NCBI RefSeq assembly: GCF_014651775.1
Contig: NZ_BMXN01000024.1
Span: forward strand, 328-49,777
Origin: Vreelandella hamiltonii
GTDB lineage: Bacteria; Pseudomonadota; Gammaproteobacteria; Pseudomonadales; Halomonadaceae
Direction of reading: 5' to 3'
DNA: 49,450 nt
The notes under the pieces are model-generated. The model was not told where the DNA came from. It ran no database searches and was given only the letters and a program-made list of their open reading frames with translations. This document shows positions 11,455 through 19,938 of the stretch, one piece after another (position 1 is the first letter of the stretch; each line of letters opens with the position of its first letter). The position numbers and the translations under genes were made by a program.

Positions 11455-13643
11455 CAGGAAGCCCTCCCGATCTGACCTTTGCGCAAGGCCTCCACCACGG
11501 TATCGCGGGGGCCATCGGCCACCACTTTGCCCGCATCCATGACGATGATGCGATCGACCAGCGACAGCAGCGATGTACGGTGGGTGACCACAAGAATCGT
11601 CTTGCCTGCCGACATTCGGGTCAAGTTGGCTTTGAAGGCTTCTTCACTGGCGTTGTCCATGGAGCTTGTGGGCTCGTCCAACAGCAAAATGGGCGGGTCC
11701 TGCACCAGCGCTCGGGCAATGGCTACCGCCTGCTTTTGCCCACCAGACAATGCCTGGCCGCGCTCGCCCACCTGCAAATCCACCCCATGAGGGTGGCCAT
11801 TCACCAGCGCTTCCAGGCCCGCCAGTTCCAGCGCCCTGAGCAATGCTTCGTCATCCACGCGGTCATTTCCACCTCCGGCCACGATGTTCTCGCGCAAGGA
11901 ACCCGAGAACAGGCTGACATCCTGCGGCACATAGCCAATATGGCGGCGCAGGTGCAGCGGATCCAGCTGGCGGATATCGACGTTGTCGACCAGCACGGCC
12001 CCTGCCGTCGGCTGATAGAACCCCATGATCAGCTTGTTGAGAGATGATTTGCCACAGCCAATACGCCCCAGCAGCGCCACCTTCTCCCCCGCCTTGACGT
12101 GGATCGACACCTCGCGCAGGGCATCGCGCTCTTCATTGGGGTAACGCAAGGTGACTTTCTCGAGACGAATATTGCCCTCGAAGCTGGGCTTTTCGACGTA
12201 GGATTTACCCTCATGACGCTCGCTTTTCTTGTCCATGACATTATTGAGCGACTCGAGCGCCGTGGAAGATTGGTGGTACTGAGCCAGCAGCGCAGCCGCT
12301 TGGCTAATCGGTGCCATGGCCCTCGAAGAGAGCATGTAAGCGGCAATCAAGCCGCCCTGGGTCAGGTTGCCTTGAATGATCTGGTAAACGCCGACGATGA
12401 TCACGCACACCGCAATGCTGTGCTGCGCCCACTGCGCCACGTTCGACACCGACGTACTGACCATTTTCAGCTGACTGCCGGTTTTGGCCAGAAATGCCGT
12501 GGCTTTCTCCCACTGACGCTGAATACGGCTTTCGGCCCGCAGGGCCTTGACGTTTTCGAGTTGGGAAATCGACTCTACCAACAGCGAGTTACGCTGTGCA
12601 CCCACCTCCCACGTGGTCTGCGACAACTCGTGCAACTTGCCCTGAGCAGCCAGCGCGTAAAGCAGCACGAAGACGATGCCCACCAACACCGGCAGCACCA
12701 GCCAGGGGTTGATCAGCGCAATGATCGCCGCAAACATCAGCACGAACGGCAAATCGACGATGCCTAGAATGGTCGCGGAACCAATGAAAGCCCGCACCGA
12801 CTCGAAGGATTGAAGCGTCGAGGTAAACGAGCCGGTGGACGCAGGCCGTTCCTCGAGCCGCAGCCCTAGCGATTTCGCCATGATGGATGATGAGAGTTTG
12901 ACATCTGCACGGCTTGCCGCCAGATCAACGAAGCTGCTGCGCATCAGTCGCAGCGCCAAGTCGAAACACAAGACGATAAAAATACCGACAGCCAATACCC
13001 ACAGGGTCTCGGTTGCCTGATTGGGTACGACACGGTCATACACGTTGAGCACGAAAAGCGGCATGGCCACCGCGAACAAGTTGATGGCCAGCGAACCCAA
13101 CACGATGTCTCGGTATAGACGACGATTTTCGCGGATAACGCCCCAGAACCAGTGCTGGTCGCGACGCTTCTTGCTATTGACGCTTGGCTCTGAAGCATTG
13201 TCCGTCAGAAACTTCGGACGCACATAAATGGCATCGCCACTGTAACCCGCGTGAAGCTCCGCCAGCGGTATCTCGACCTCTGACTCTGCCAACTCAGGAA
13301 ACAGAACGCGTGCTTTTTGCTGCTTGAGGTCAATGGCCAACAAGACGCATGCCCGCCCAGGTTCGAGCAGCAGTACGGCGGGTAGCAGCGCAGGATTGAG
13401 TGCCGAAAGACGACTTTTGACGATACGCGCCGTCAGCCCGGCCCTGGAAGCCGCACGCCCAAATACCGACGGCGTCAGCTTGCCTTGCTCCAGAGGAAGC
13501 CCTGCCCGCAATGCTTCGGCAGACACTTCATGCTGATGAAAGGAGGCAATCGCCTTGAGGCACTCCAGCAATTCATCGCCATTTGGCTGTTCACTGGACA
13601 GTGAGTTTACTGCGTCCGTCGTCGTTACCTTCGCTTGTGTCAC
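11454..13643 (-). CDS. lapB: Type I secretion ABC transporter/permease (LapB family)
   Basis: Inner-membrane ATP-driven exporter for the adhesin, 729 residues. The N-terminal ~130 residues are a C39-peptidase-like domain that lacks the catalytic Cys (a CLD that binds but does not cut the substrate), then a six-helix ABC membrane domain (about 160-440), then an ATPase with Walker A GRIGCGKSS, signature LSGGQKQA, Walker B ILLLDEPTS near 654 and the switch His in VVTH. The start is GTG at 13643 with GAGGT 4 nt upstream. It overlaps lapC by 4 bp and lies 124 bp downstream of the TolC-like gene. Confidence 0.95.
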   Translation of the reverse strand: MTQAKVTTTDAVNSLSSEQPNGDELLECLKAIASFHQHEVSAEALRAGLPLEQGKLTPSVFGRAASRAGLTARIVKSRLSALNPALLPAVLLLEPGRACVLLAIDLKQQKARVLFPELAESEVEIPLAELHAGYSGDAIYVRPKFLTDNASEPSVNSKKRRDQHWFWGVIRENRRLYRDIVLGSLAINLFAVAMPLFVLNVYDRVVPNQATETLWVLAVGIFIVLCFDLALRLMRSSFVDLAASRADVKLSSSIMAKSLGLRLEERPASTGSFTSTLQSFESVRAFIGSATILGIVDLPFVLMFAAIIALINPWLVLPVLVGIVFVLLYALAAQGKLHELSQTTWEVGAQRNSLLVESISQLENVKALRAESRIQRQWEKATAFLAKTGSQLKMVSTSVSNVAQWAQHSIAVCVIIVGVYQIIQGNLTQGGLIAAYMLSSRAMAPISQAAALLAQYHQSSTALESLNNVMDKKSERHEGKSYVEKPSFEGNIRLEKVTLRYPNEERDALREVSIHVKAGEKVALLGRIGCGKSSLNKLIMGFYQPTAGAVLVDNVDIRQLDPLHLRRHIGYVPQDVSLFSGSLRENIVAGGGNDRVDDEALLRALELAGLEALVNGHPHGVDLQVGERGQALSGGQKQAVAIARALVQDPPILLLDEPTSSMDNASEEAFKANLTRMSAGKTILVVTHRTSLLSLVDRIIVMDAGKVVADGPRDTVVEALRKGQIGRAS

Positions 13644-13714
13644 ACAGACCTCATATCCTCAGGTGAAGCGTCTACTGCTCATGAAAGGCACGCCAGAGTG
13701 GTCACTGAAACCAA

Positions 13715-13736
13715 CCCGCCGCTTGCTGGCAGCGGG
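13715..13736 (-). terminator. Hairpin between the TolC-like gene and lapB (possible attenuator)
   Basis: On the minus strand CCCGCTGC-CAGCAA-GCGGCGGG forms an 8-bp stem with one G-T pair and a 6-nt loop. It is followed by TTGGTTTC rather than a real U-run, so it may only reduce read-through or set mRNA stability between the two genes. Confidence 0.3.
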
Positions 13737-13767
13737 CATATCACTGGTTTTCAGTAGCCGGTGGCGG

Positions 13768-15591
13768 CTAGCCGTTGGTCACGAAGGCATCGGCGTAACC
13801 GAGGCCACGCAGGGTTTGCTGCAGTTGCTGGGCATCACTCATGGAAGCGACCGGCCCCAGCTGAACCCGAAAGTTGCCTGATGATGCATATACTCGCGAC
13901 TGGCTGGTCAACTGCTCACCCAGCTGTGCGCTGAGCAGCTCGGCACGCTCAGCCACCCCCAGGGAGGCTACCTGAATGTACAGGTTACCCACGCTGGGCG
14001 CTGTGCTGACCGTGGCTATCGTCGGTTCGGCCCAGACGCTCTCTTGAACCTCTGCTTGCAGAGCGGGTTCACTCGAGGTGTAAGCCGTTTGCGGCGTGGT
14101 GGTATTCATCGGTAACCCGCTGATGCCACGGGTGAAATCTTCCAACGTAAACCCACGTGGCCCTTCGGTACCGCACGCCATCTCGGGATTCTGCGCCATG
14201 CCTTCGTAGCCAAGTTCTGCCAGGCTGGGGATGTCGTCACGGGCGACCTCCAGCGTTTGCATCAGTTGGCCCATGGCAGCCAACGTGCGGGCTTGCGCCA
14301 GCGTCAGGTCAAACTCAGCATTGGCGTAGGCCCGGCTGGCCTCGAAGAACTCGTTTTCGCTGTCCAGCACATCCAGCAGGGTGCGCTGTCCGATATCGAA
14401 CTGCTGCTGATAGGCACCCCGAACTCGGTCGATGGACTGACGATGGTCATTCAAATAGCGCAGCTGTTCACCAATGCGCTGGGTATCGTTGTAAGCAATT
14501 TGCGTGGTCTGACGCACGTTGGTACAGGCGACTTCGCGCTGGTTGACCGCCTGCTCGATACGGGTAGTGGCCGCATCGAAGGCAGCACTGTCAGAACCAC
14601 CGCGGTAGAGATTCATGCTCGCGACCAGCTGAATGCTGTGCTCGTCGCGGCGTCCTGAAATGGCGTCATCCTGATTATTGGTGCCGGTACGCCCCTGGAT
14701 ATCCAGACGCGGCATGAACGCAGCACGCTCTGCGCTCTGCACGGCACGCTGGGCAGCAATGTTCTCGATGGCCGCATGGAATTCAGGGTTACCCTGGAAC
14801 GCCATCTGGATCGCTTGACCCACATCGGCAGGCAAATCAGCCGCCAGTGAAGGCGCAGGCGTCATGTTCTGAGGCGGCAGCTGGCCGACCAGGCGCTGAT
14901 AGCGCGCCGTCACGTCATGAAGGTTGGAGGCTTCGGTCATCAGGTTGGACTCGGCAAGCGCCAGACGGCCACTGATTTGCGCCAGGTCTACCCCTCTGCC
15001 CGCACCCGAAAGGGCGCGCTCTTCGATCTGCGAAAACACGCGGCGGTGTTCACGGTAGTTATCCTGCGCCAAACGCACCATTTCACGGAAACGCATGACA
15101 TCCAGATACGCTTGGAACGTTTCCAACGCAATATTTTCACTGGCCCCCAGTAGCTCGAAATAGGCAATCAGCCGCGTACGATCCAGACGCTCCACTTCAC
15201 TACGCGTCGCGAAGCCATCGAAGACCATCTGGGTCAGGGTCAGCTCGGCGAAGTCACTGTTGTAACTGCCCCGGCCATCGTTCTGCTGGTCCCTGCGACC
15301 GACCCCCGCCGAGACATCGATGGAAGGCAGATAGTTGCCTTGGGCAACACGCACGTCGCTGCCTGTCGCGCTGAAATTGGCCCACGCAGCATTGACCTGA
15401 GGGTTACTGACGATGCTTTGCTGAATGGTGCTGACCACATCTGTCGAGCCCGGCGCGTACAGCGTGGAAGGCAGGTTTTGAGCCAGCCCAGTCAGCGGCA
15501 GGCAACTGAGCGTTGCCACGGCTGCGGGGAGCAAGCCGCGTTGTAGAAAAGTGGGTGTTGTTGGTGTTGTCGCGTTGTTCTTCATGGCCAT
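13768..15591 (-). CDS. lapE: TolC-like outer-membrane channel of type I secretion with C-terminal SPOR domain (LapE/AggA family)
   Basis: Outer-membrane exit duct for the adhesin, 607 residues from the ATG at 15591 (AAGGGAT upstream). Signal peptide FLQRGLLPAAVATLSCLPLTGLAQ, then two outer-membrane efflux (OEP) repeats rich in coiled-coil (about residues 50-460). TolC proteins usually end near 450-500. Here a Ser/Thr/Glu linker leads to a C-terminal SPOR domain (about 530-605: NLYIQVASLG..., FRVQLGPVASMSDAQQLQQTL), a peptidoglycan-binding module known from septal proteins such as FtsN. The domain could dock the exporter at denuded glycan or the septum, which is an inference. First gene of the cluster. 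Confidence 0.92.
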   Translation of the reverse strand: MAMKNNATTPTTPTFLQRGLLPAAVATLSCLPLTGLAQNLPSTLYAPGSTDVVSTIQQSIVSNPQVNAAWANFSATGSDVRVAQGNYLPSIDVSAGVGRRDQQNDGRGSYNSDFAELTLTQMVFDGFATRSEVERLDRTRLIAYFELLGASENIALETFQAYLDVMRFREMVRLAQDNYREHRRVFSQIEERALSGAGRGVDLAQISGRLALAESNLMTEASNLHDVTARYQRLVGQLPPQNMTPAPSLAADLPADVGQAIQMAFQGNPEFHAAIENIAAQRAVQSAERAAFMPRLDIQGRTGTNNQDDAISGRRDEHSIQLVASMNLYRGGSDSAAFDAATTRIEQAVNQREVACTNVRQTTQIAYNDTQRIGEQLRYLNDHRQSIDRVRGAYQQQFDIGQRTLLDVLDSENEFFEASRAYANAEFDLTLAQARTLAAMGQLMQTLEVARDDIPSLAELGYEGMAQNPEMACGTEGPRGFTLEDFTRGISGLPMNTTTPQTAYTSSEPALQAEVQESVWAEPTIATVSTAPSVGNLYIQVASLGVAERAELLSAQLGEQLTSQSRVYASSGNFRVQLGPVASMSDAQQLQQTLRGLGYADAFVTNG

Positions 15592-15864
15592 GGATCCCTT
15601 ATGAACGTTTCTCGCTGCAGATGAGCAAGTAGCCTTTCCTTTGCAACAACGCGGACACTTTGCATTGTCACCCCCTTGGCTGCTTACCCGCCGACACTGA
15701 CTCATCTATCGCGTTTTGTTTTTGCCGCGCTCAATTGGCTAAGCATTGTCTAGCAAGAAAACCTTAGCAAATTGATATTAGCTTAAATTAAACGCCTGAG
15801 TGCCAGTGGCAAGCCATAAAAACAAAAGTCACAAAAATTTACAATAAAGTGCTGAAAAAAACAT
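15592..15864 (-). promoter_or_regulatory. AT-rich intergenic region upstream of the secretion operon
   Basis: A 273-bp gap with a strongly AT-rich section (about 15720-15845) unlike the surrounding DNA. It is the obvious place for the promoter and regulator sites of the type I secretion operon, and perhaps for the 3' end of the EamA-gene transcript. I could not pick a clear -35/-10 pair. Confidence 0.35.
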
Positions 15865-16752
15865 TCAGCCCGTCTCGAGAGGCGCTTTTCTGGGCCATTG
15901 CTGGAAAGCCAGGCCCATCAATATCAGCAACAGGCCAATCAGCGTCGAGCCCAGCAGCGGCTCGCCTACCACGACATAAAGCAGCATGAGTGACACCGGT
16001 GGAGAGAGGAATATCAGCGTAGATACCTTGGCGGTTCGAGAAGTTTTGTGGATTGCCAACTGCCAAAGCACGAAGGCAATGCCCATCTCGAATAGCCCCA
16101 CGTAAACCCCGGATGCCAGTGCCACCATGCCATGCCACTGAAAGCCAGGCCCCAAAAGTAACAGAACGGTTAAAACAGGTAACCCGACACTGAAATTTTG
16201 CCACTGCCCTACCAACGGCGGACGTGCATCCCGCGCATTCAGCAACCAGTACAGTGCCCACAACAACGTTGACGCAAGGGCCAGCGCAACCCCTAACGCA
16301 TCTTCGAACGCAACGTTCAATACGTGGCCTCGGGTCGCAATCACCCATACGCCCGCATAGGCAATGAGCCCTGCCACGATGTCTCTACGCGTCAACCGAT
16401 GTCCTAACAAGGGGACTGCCAAAAACGCCATGGCCAATGCCCAGGTGTAGTTCAAGGCCATGGCCTCTTGTCCCGGCAGGCGGTCGTAGGCTGCAAACAA
16501 CACCAGATAATATGCTACGGGGTTCATCAGCCCCGCCCACAGGGCCGTACGCCATCCATGCCTGAGCGCCTGGCGCATGTGCCCCTGAACGGCCACCAGC
16601 CCCCCCATCAGCAGCCACGACACCAGCGCCGCCAGCCACATCAGCTCTATCGGGCTCATCCAGGAGAGCGCCAGCTTGAAGGCAGTCGCGACCGTTGACC
16701 ATAGCGCCACGGCCCCCAGCCCATACAGGATGGCTGTTCTGTCCTGACTCAT
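15865..16752 (-). CDS. EamA/DMT-family transporter (RhaT/YdcZ-like)
   Basis: Inner-membrane protein of 295 residues with about ten hydrophobic helices in two five-helix EamA halves (first half ILYGLGAVALWSTVATAFKLAL, with the P-G-Q-E motif after helix 3, second half from about residue 145). Family members export amino acids, metabolites or nucleotide-sugar-like compounds. The substrate cannot be read from sequence. Its ATG overlaps the stop of the SelW-like gene (ATGA), so the two form an operon. Confidence 0.88.
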   Translation of the reverse strand: MSQDRTAILYGLGAVALWSTVATAFKLALSWMSPIELMWLAALVSWLLMGGLVAVQGHMRQALRHGWRTALWAGLMNPVAYYLVLFAAYDRLPGQEAMALNYTWALAMAFLAVPLLGHRLTRRDIVAGLIAYAGVWVIATRGHVLNVAFEDALGVALALASTLLWALYWLLNARDARPPLVGQWQNFSVGLPVLTVLLLLGPGFQWHGMVALASGVYVGLFEMGIAFVLWQLAIHKTSRTAKVSTLIFLSPPVSLMLLYVVVGEPLLGSTLIGLLLILMGLAFQQWPRKAPLETG

Positions 16753-17018
16753 CGGTCTATGTGCCCAAGATCACGCTCGGGGTCGATATGATCACGCACC
16801 TGCTGCTTGAGGGTCTTGATGTCTGGAAAGCCGCCGTCACGTTTACGCTCCCAAAGCAGCGTATCATCGCACCAGATTTCAAAGCTGCCGCCATGGGAAG
16901 GCACCAACGCCACCTGATCGAGCTGCTCACCAAAGGTAGAAAGTAACTCTTGAGCGTACCAGCCGCTGCGCAGCAGCCATTGGCACTGGGTGCAGTAGCG
17001 AATCCGGATCTGCGGCAT
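16749..17018 (-). CDS. SelT/SelW/SelH (Rdx) family thioredoxin-like protein
   Basis: Small protein of 89 residues with a thioredoxin-like fold. MPQIRIRYCTQCQW places the CxxC redox motif at residues 9-12, where eukaryotic SelW has a CxxU. Rdx proteins are small redox factors of unclear bacterial role. A good Shine-Dalgarno (AAGGAG) precedes the ATG at 17018. It overlaps the EamA transporter gene by 4 bp. The length is normal for the family. Confidence 0.88.
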   Translation of the reverse strand: MPQIRIRYCTQCQWLLRSGWYAQELLSTFGEQLDQVALVPSHGGSFEIWCDDTLLWERKRDGGFPDIKTLKQQVRDHIDPERDLGHIDR

Positions 17019-17081
17019 GACGTACTCCTTATCGGTCGATTCCCAGGCAAGCTAAATTATCGTGTTGCTTACGCTATGATG

Positions 17082-17109
17082 TTGATCAACCATTCTGTCA
17101 TCTTATATT
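17082..17109 (+). promoter_or_regulatory. Candidate sigma70 promoter of the MFS gene
   Basis: TTGATC (17082-17087), 16-bp spacer, TATATT (17104-17109), 21 bp before the ATG at 17131. Both hexamers are close to consensus and the position fits the downstream gene. Confidence 0.45.
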
Positions 17110-17130
17110 AGCAACTGCCAAGGAACCCCC

Positions 17131-18444
17131 ATGGCCCAGCCGGATGTTACACAAACGCGTCTCTATGAGTGGCTGACGGGCGATGATGATAGCCGCATGT
17201 GCGCCGATATTCCTGACGGCGCCTGCCAAGAGCAGCCGCGCAATTTTTTTCATCATTTGTGGGCGGCATTGGGCAACAAGCTGGCGGATGAACTTTCCAG
17301 CGCGCGGCTGGTGCTGCCCTGGTTGATGGGCATTATTGGTGCGCCGGTCTGGATGGTGGGCATGCTGGTCCCCATCCGCGAGGCTGGTGCGCTGCTACCT
17401 CAGCTTTTCGTGGCAGGATTTATCCGCTTGAAACCTCAGCGCAAGTGGGTATGGGTCACCGGAGCGCTGCTTCAAGCCTTGGCCGCACTGTGCCTCGCGC
17501 TACTGGCGCTCTGGGACAGCGGAACAGTGGGCGGATTTCTGGTGCTGGCGGTACTGGTGGTGCTGTCATTGGCGAGGGGGCTTTCGTCGATCGCCACCAA
17601 GGACGTATTGGGTAAGACCATTGCCAAGCGCCGGCGAGGGACCCTGATGGGTTGGAGTGGCAGCGTAGCAGGGGCCGCCACGCTGGCGGCGGGCGGTGTG
17701 TTGCTGTGGTTCGGTGATCGCCCAGGTAACGTGGCGCTGGCCCTGCTGCTATGTGTCGCGGCGGCGGGATGGTTGCTCAACGCGTTCAGCGCCGCGCGCA
17801 TCAAGGAAATGCCGGGCGCCGTAGAAGGCGGTCAAAATGCCTGGGACAGCATCAAGCTCGGGGTCACCCTGATGCGCGAGGACCGTACCTTCCTGCACTT
17901 CAACCTGGCCAGAGCGCTGCTGCTCTCCAGTGCGCTCGCCCTGCCCTATCTGGCCTTGCTGGGTCAACAGCAGAGCGGCAGTGAGCTGGGCGGGCTAGGC
18001 ATCATGGTGGTGGTGTCAGGGTTGTCAGCAATGATTGCCAGCCCCATCTGGGGTAAACGTGCGGACCACTCCAGCCGCCGCGTCATGCGTGATGCTGCCA
18101 TCGGTACCGCACTGTGTTGCTGCCTAGGCGCGGGCATTGCCTGGCTACCGGGCGAGTGGACCCGCAGCGTACTGCCCTACGCCTGCGTTTATGCCCTGCT
18201 GATGATCATTCACCATGGGGTTCGCCTGGGCCGCAAAACCTACCTGGTCGATATAGCCAGTCAGGACAACCGAGCACTCTATGTGGCGCTGTCCAACACT
18301 TTCACAGGAGTGCTCATGCTGGCAGTGGGTGGCCTGATTGGCGGGCTGGCACAGTGGCTTGGCAGCAGCCTTCTGCTGCTGGTGCTGGCGGTCACTGCAT
18401 TGGGTGCCATGGTAAGCGCTCAGCGCCTTCCAGAAGCAGAGTGA
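17131..18444 (+). CDS. Major facilitator superfamily transporter
   Basis: Inner-membrane protein of 437 residues with about 12 predicted helices after a ~65-residue soluble N-terminus. The cytoplasmic loop KTIAKRRRGTLMGWSG after helix 4-5 and the basic AKRADHSSRRVMRD-like loop between helices 8 and 9 fit the MFS fold. A Shine-Dalgarno AAGGAA precedes the start. The gene is monocistronic and divergent from the SelW-like gene. The substrate is unknown. The N-terminal cytoplasmic extension is longer than usual. Confidence 0.85.
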   Translation: MAQPDVTQTRLYEWLTGDDDSRMCADIPDGACQEQPRNFFHHLWAALGNKLADELSSARLVLPWLMGIIGAPVWMVGMLVPIREAGALLPQLFVAGFIRLKPQRKWVWVTGALLQALAALCLALLALWDSGTVGGFLVLAVLVVLSLARGLSSIATKDVLGKTIAKRRRGTLMGWSGSVAGAATLAAGGVLLWFGDRPGNVALALLLCVAAAGWLLNAFSAARIKEMPGAVEGGQNAWDSIKLGVTLMREDRTFLHFNLARALLLSSALALPYLALLGQQQSGSELGGLGIMVVVSGLSAMIASPIWGKRADHSSRRVMRDAAIGTALCCCLGAGIAWLPGEWTRSVLPYACVYALLMIIHHGVRLGRKTYLVDIASQDNRALYVALSNTFTGVLMLAVGGLIGGLAQWLGSSLLLLVLAVTALGAMVSAQRLPEAE

Positions 18445-18490
18445 TCTTCAAGGATTGCAAACCCGTGCAACGCTCGCCATGATGGGCGGG

Positions 18491-18515
18491 AATCACGGCG
18501 TAACGTGGTTTTTTT
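18491..18515 (+). terminator. Rho-independent terminator after the MFS gene
   Basis: AATCACG-GCGTAA-CGTGGTT forms a 7-bp stem with one T-G pair, running straight into a T tract (18509-18515), 47 bp after the MFS stop. Confidence 0.55.
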
Positions 18516-18628
18516 GCTATCCTAGCTGTAATCAGTGGTAAGTGGCATCGCCTACCCTGCCTATAACGAGCCTCGCGCTGACGAACAGCGACACGGCTAG
18601 AATGACGAGAAGCAACAGGAATCCATTG

Positions 18629-19066
18629 ATGAAACGATCTCCCTTGATCAGCCCGGAGTTACTCGAACGCATTGTTGATGCTTCTGAAGATGGCATTGTC
18701 GTTGCAGAGCAGGAAGGTGACGAAAACATTCTGATTTACGTCAACAAGGGCTTCGAGCGTCTGACCGGCTACAGTGCAGACGAAATCCTTTATCGAGATT
18801 GTCGTTTCCTGCAGAACGAAGACCGCGACCAGGATGCCCTCGCGTCGATTCGTGATGCCCTGCAGGATGGCCGCCCCTCTCGCGAAGTGCTGCGCAACTA
18901 TCGCAAGGACGGCACGATGTTCTGGAACGAGCTATCGATTACGCCCGTTTACGATGAGGCCGACAACCTGATGTACTTCATCGGCGTGCAGAAAGATGTC
19001 ACCGAACGGGTCGAAGCCCAACTGGCCCTGGCGGCGTTGAAAAAGCAGCAGGAGCTGGCCGAATAG
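18629..19066 (+). CDS. Short LOV-domain blue-light photoreceptor
   Basis: Protein of 145 residues: one PAS/LOV core with a short C-terminal helix and no effector domain. The photoactive motif YRDCRFLQ carries Cys58, which forms the flavin C4a adduct in LOV proteins, and the FMN-contacting residues in NYRKDGTMFWNELSITPV, FIGVQKDVTE are present. The whole chain, including the D in DCRFLQ, closely resembles the short LOV protein PpSB1-LOV of Pseudomonas putida as I recall it. Start chosen at ATG 18629 (AGGA 8 nt upstream). Two photolyase/cryptochrome genes lie 10-20 kb away, so a shared light response is plausible. The partner is unknown. Confidence 0.93.
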   Translation: MKRSPLISPELLERIVDASEDGIVVAEQEGDENILIYVNKGFERLTGYSADEILYRDCRFLQNEDRDQDALASIRDALQDGRPSREVLRNYRKDGTMFWNELSITPVYDEADNLMYFIGVQKDVTERVEAQLALAALKKQQELAE

Positions 19067-19180
19067 CGTCTATTGCCATTCCGCATTTGACAGCGATTGG
19101 TCACCTTGCTCGGCAGCTCGCAATTTTTAACGGCGGTCAATGCAAGTTGTACTTGAACTTCGCCTCAACTGACGTTATAT

Positions 19181-19251
19181 AGCGCCTAGGCGCTTGTTTA
19201 GCGTTAGGTGCTTCCATTTGTCATGGCTCCTGGACAGCAAAAGGAGCCATG
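19181..19251. repeat. Perfect palindrome and hairpin in the leader of the PA3496-like gene
   Basis: AGCGCCTAGGCGCT (19181-19194) is a perfect 14-bp palindrome followed by a degenerate relative AGCGTTAGGTGCT (19200-19212). Then CATGGCTCCT (19222-19231) and AGGAGCCATG (19242-19251) form a perfect 10-bp stem with a 10-nt loop. There is no U-run after it. It could be an operator plus a 5' leader structure. Confidence 0.5.
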
Positions 19252-19305
19252 GTTGAAGGAAGCCGTTGTGATGCCGGTGCGCCGGCTTGGGTTGGAGGGC
19301 ATACC

Positions 19306-19518
19306 ATGAGCCGTGACCCCTTGAATCGCGAGACTTACACCAACGACGGGCTGGACGCTGACGACTTCGAGAACCTTGACGCGGTCAACGACGACCAGTA
19401 TGCCAAGAGCAAGCCCAGCAAAGCCGATACCCTGCGCGCTCGGCGCCAGGTAGAGGCCTGGTTAGAAGAACGACGCCTGCAACGCGCCATCGAAGATGAC
19501 TGGGACGAAGAAGAGTAG
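19306..19518 (+). CDS. PA3496-family small acidic protein
   Basis: Protein of 70 residues: an Asp/Asn-rich N-terminal half and a conserved C-terminal helix (KADTLRARRQVEAWLEERRLQRAI) typical of the PA3496 family, described as a putative envelope-integrity protein. The ATG at 19306 has GGAGGG 6 nt upstream, whereas the earlier in-frame ATG at 19249 sits in a hairpin stem and has no ribosome site. A strong terminator follows at 19553. Confidence 0.8.
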   Translation: MSRDPLNRETYTNDGLDADDFENLDAVNDDQYAKSKPSKADTLRARRQVEAWLEERRLQRAIEDDWDEEE

Positions 19519-19552
19519 CGCCTTACGGGCAGATGCTCTGTCGTTCGAACAG

Positions 19553-19578
19553 GGGGCAATCATTGGATTGCCCCTTTT
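19553..19578 (+). terminator. Rho-independent terminator after the PA3496-like gene
   Basis: GGGGCAATC-ATTG-GATTGCCCC, a perfect 9-bp stem with a 4-nt loop, followed by TTTT and a T-rich tail. It lies 34 bp after the stop. Confidence 0.9.
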
Positions 19579-19634
19579 CATTTAATTCAGCGCGTAATGG
19601 ATTCAGGATAGCCTGGGTAGCCACCCAAACCTGC

Positions 19635-19776
19635 TTGTGGGAGGCCAATTCATTGGGCGACGGCCTGGGCAGGCACCGCTGCCTGAATCGTCGCGATCTA
19701 AAGCTCCCTCCCACAACAACCCCCTCCCGTAGCAGTGAGTGCCTCCAGGCCAGCCTGTGGGAGGCCAATTGATTCA
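19635..19776. repeat. REP-like repeat cluster upstream of ettA
   Basis: Three related elements fill most of the 420-bp gap before ettA. TTGTGGGAGGCCAATTCATT lies at 19635 (plus), a copy in the opposite sense with core CGCGATCTAAAGCTCCCTCC at about 19693, and CTGTGGGAGGCCAATTGATT at 19755 (plus). The shared head is TGTGGGAGG followed by a short imperfect hairpin, the layout of bacterial REP elements. The third and first share GTGGGAGGCCAATT exactly. The rest of the gap (about 19780-19938) shows nothing else I can name. Confidence 0.7.
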
Positions 19777-19938
19777 CGCCCGTCTGCGTAGAACTTTTCA
19801 TTTCCGTACGTTTTTTCGTTTCATCCTGCTCACCTGACTCAGTACCGTGCGGCTGGCCTTTAGCCGCGCTGGGCACTATCATCTGTACACCAAGCCAGCA
19901 CTGCTGGCCCCGCTTTTACCACAACCTAACGGATTTCC

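Noticed and set aside
19200..19212. GTTAGGT resembling an integron attC core
   Set aside because: There is no matching partner core, no attC stem and no integrase or cassette genes around it.
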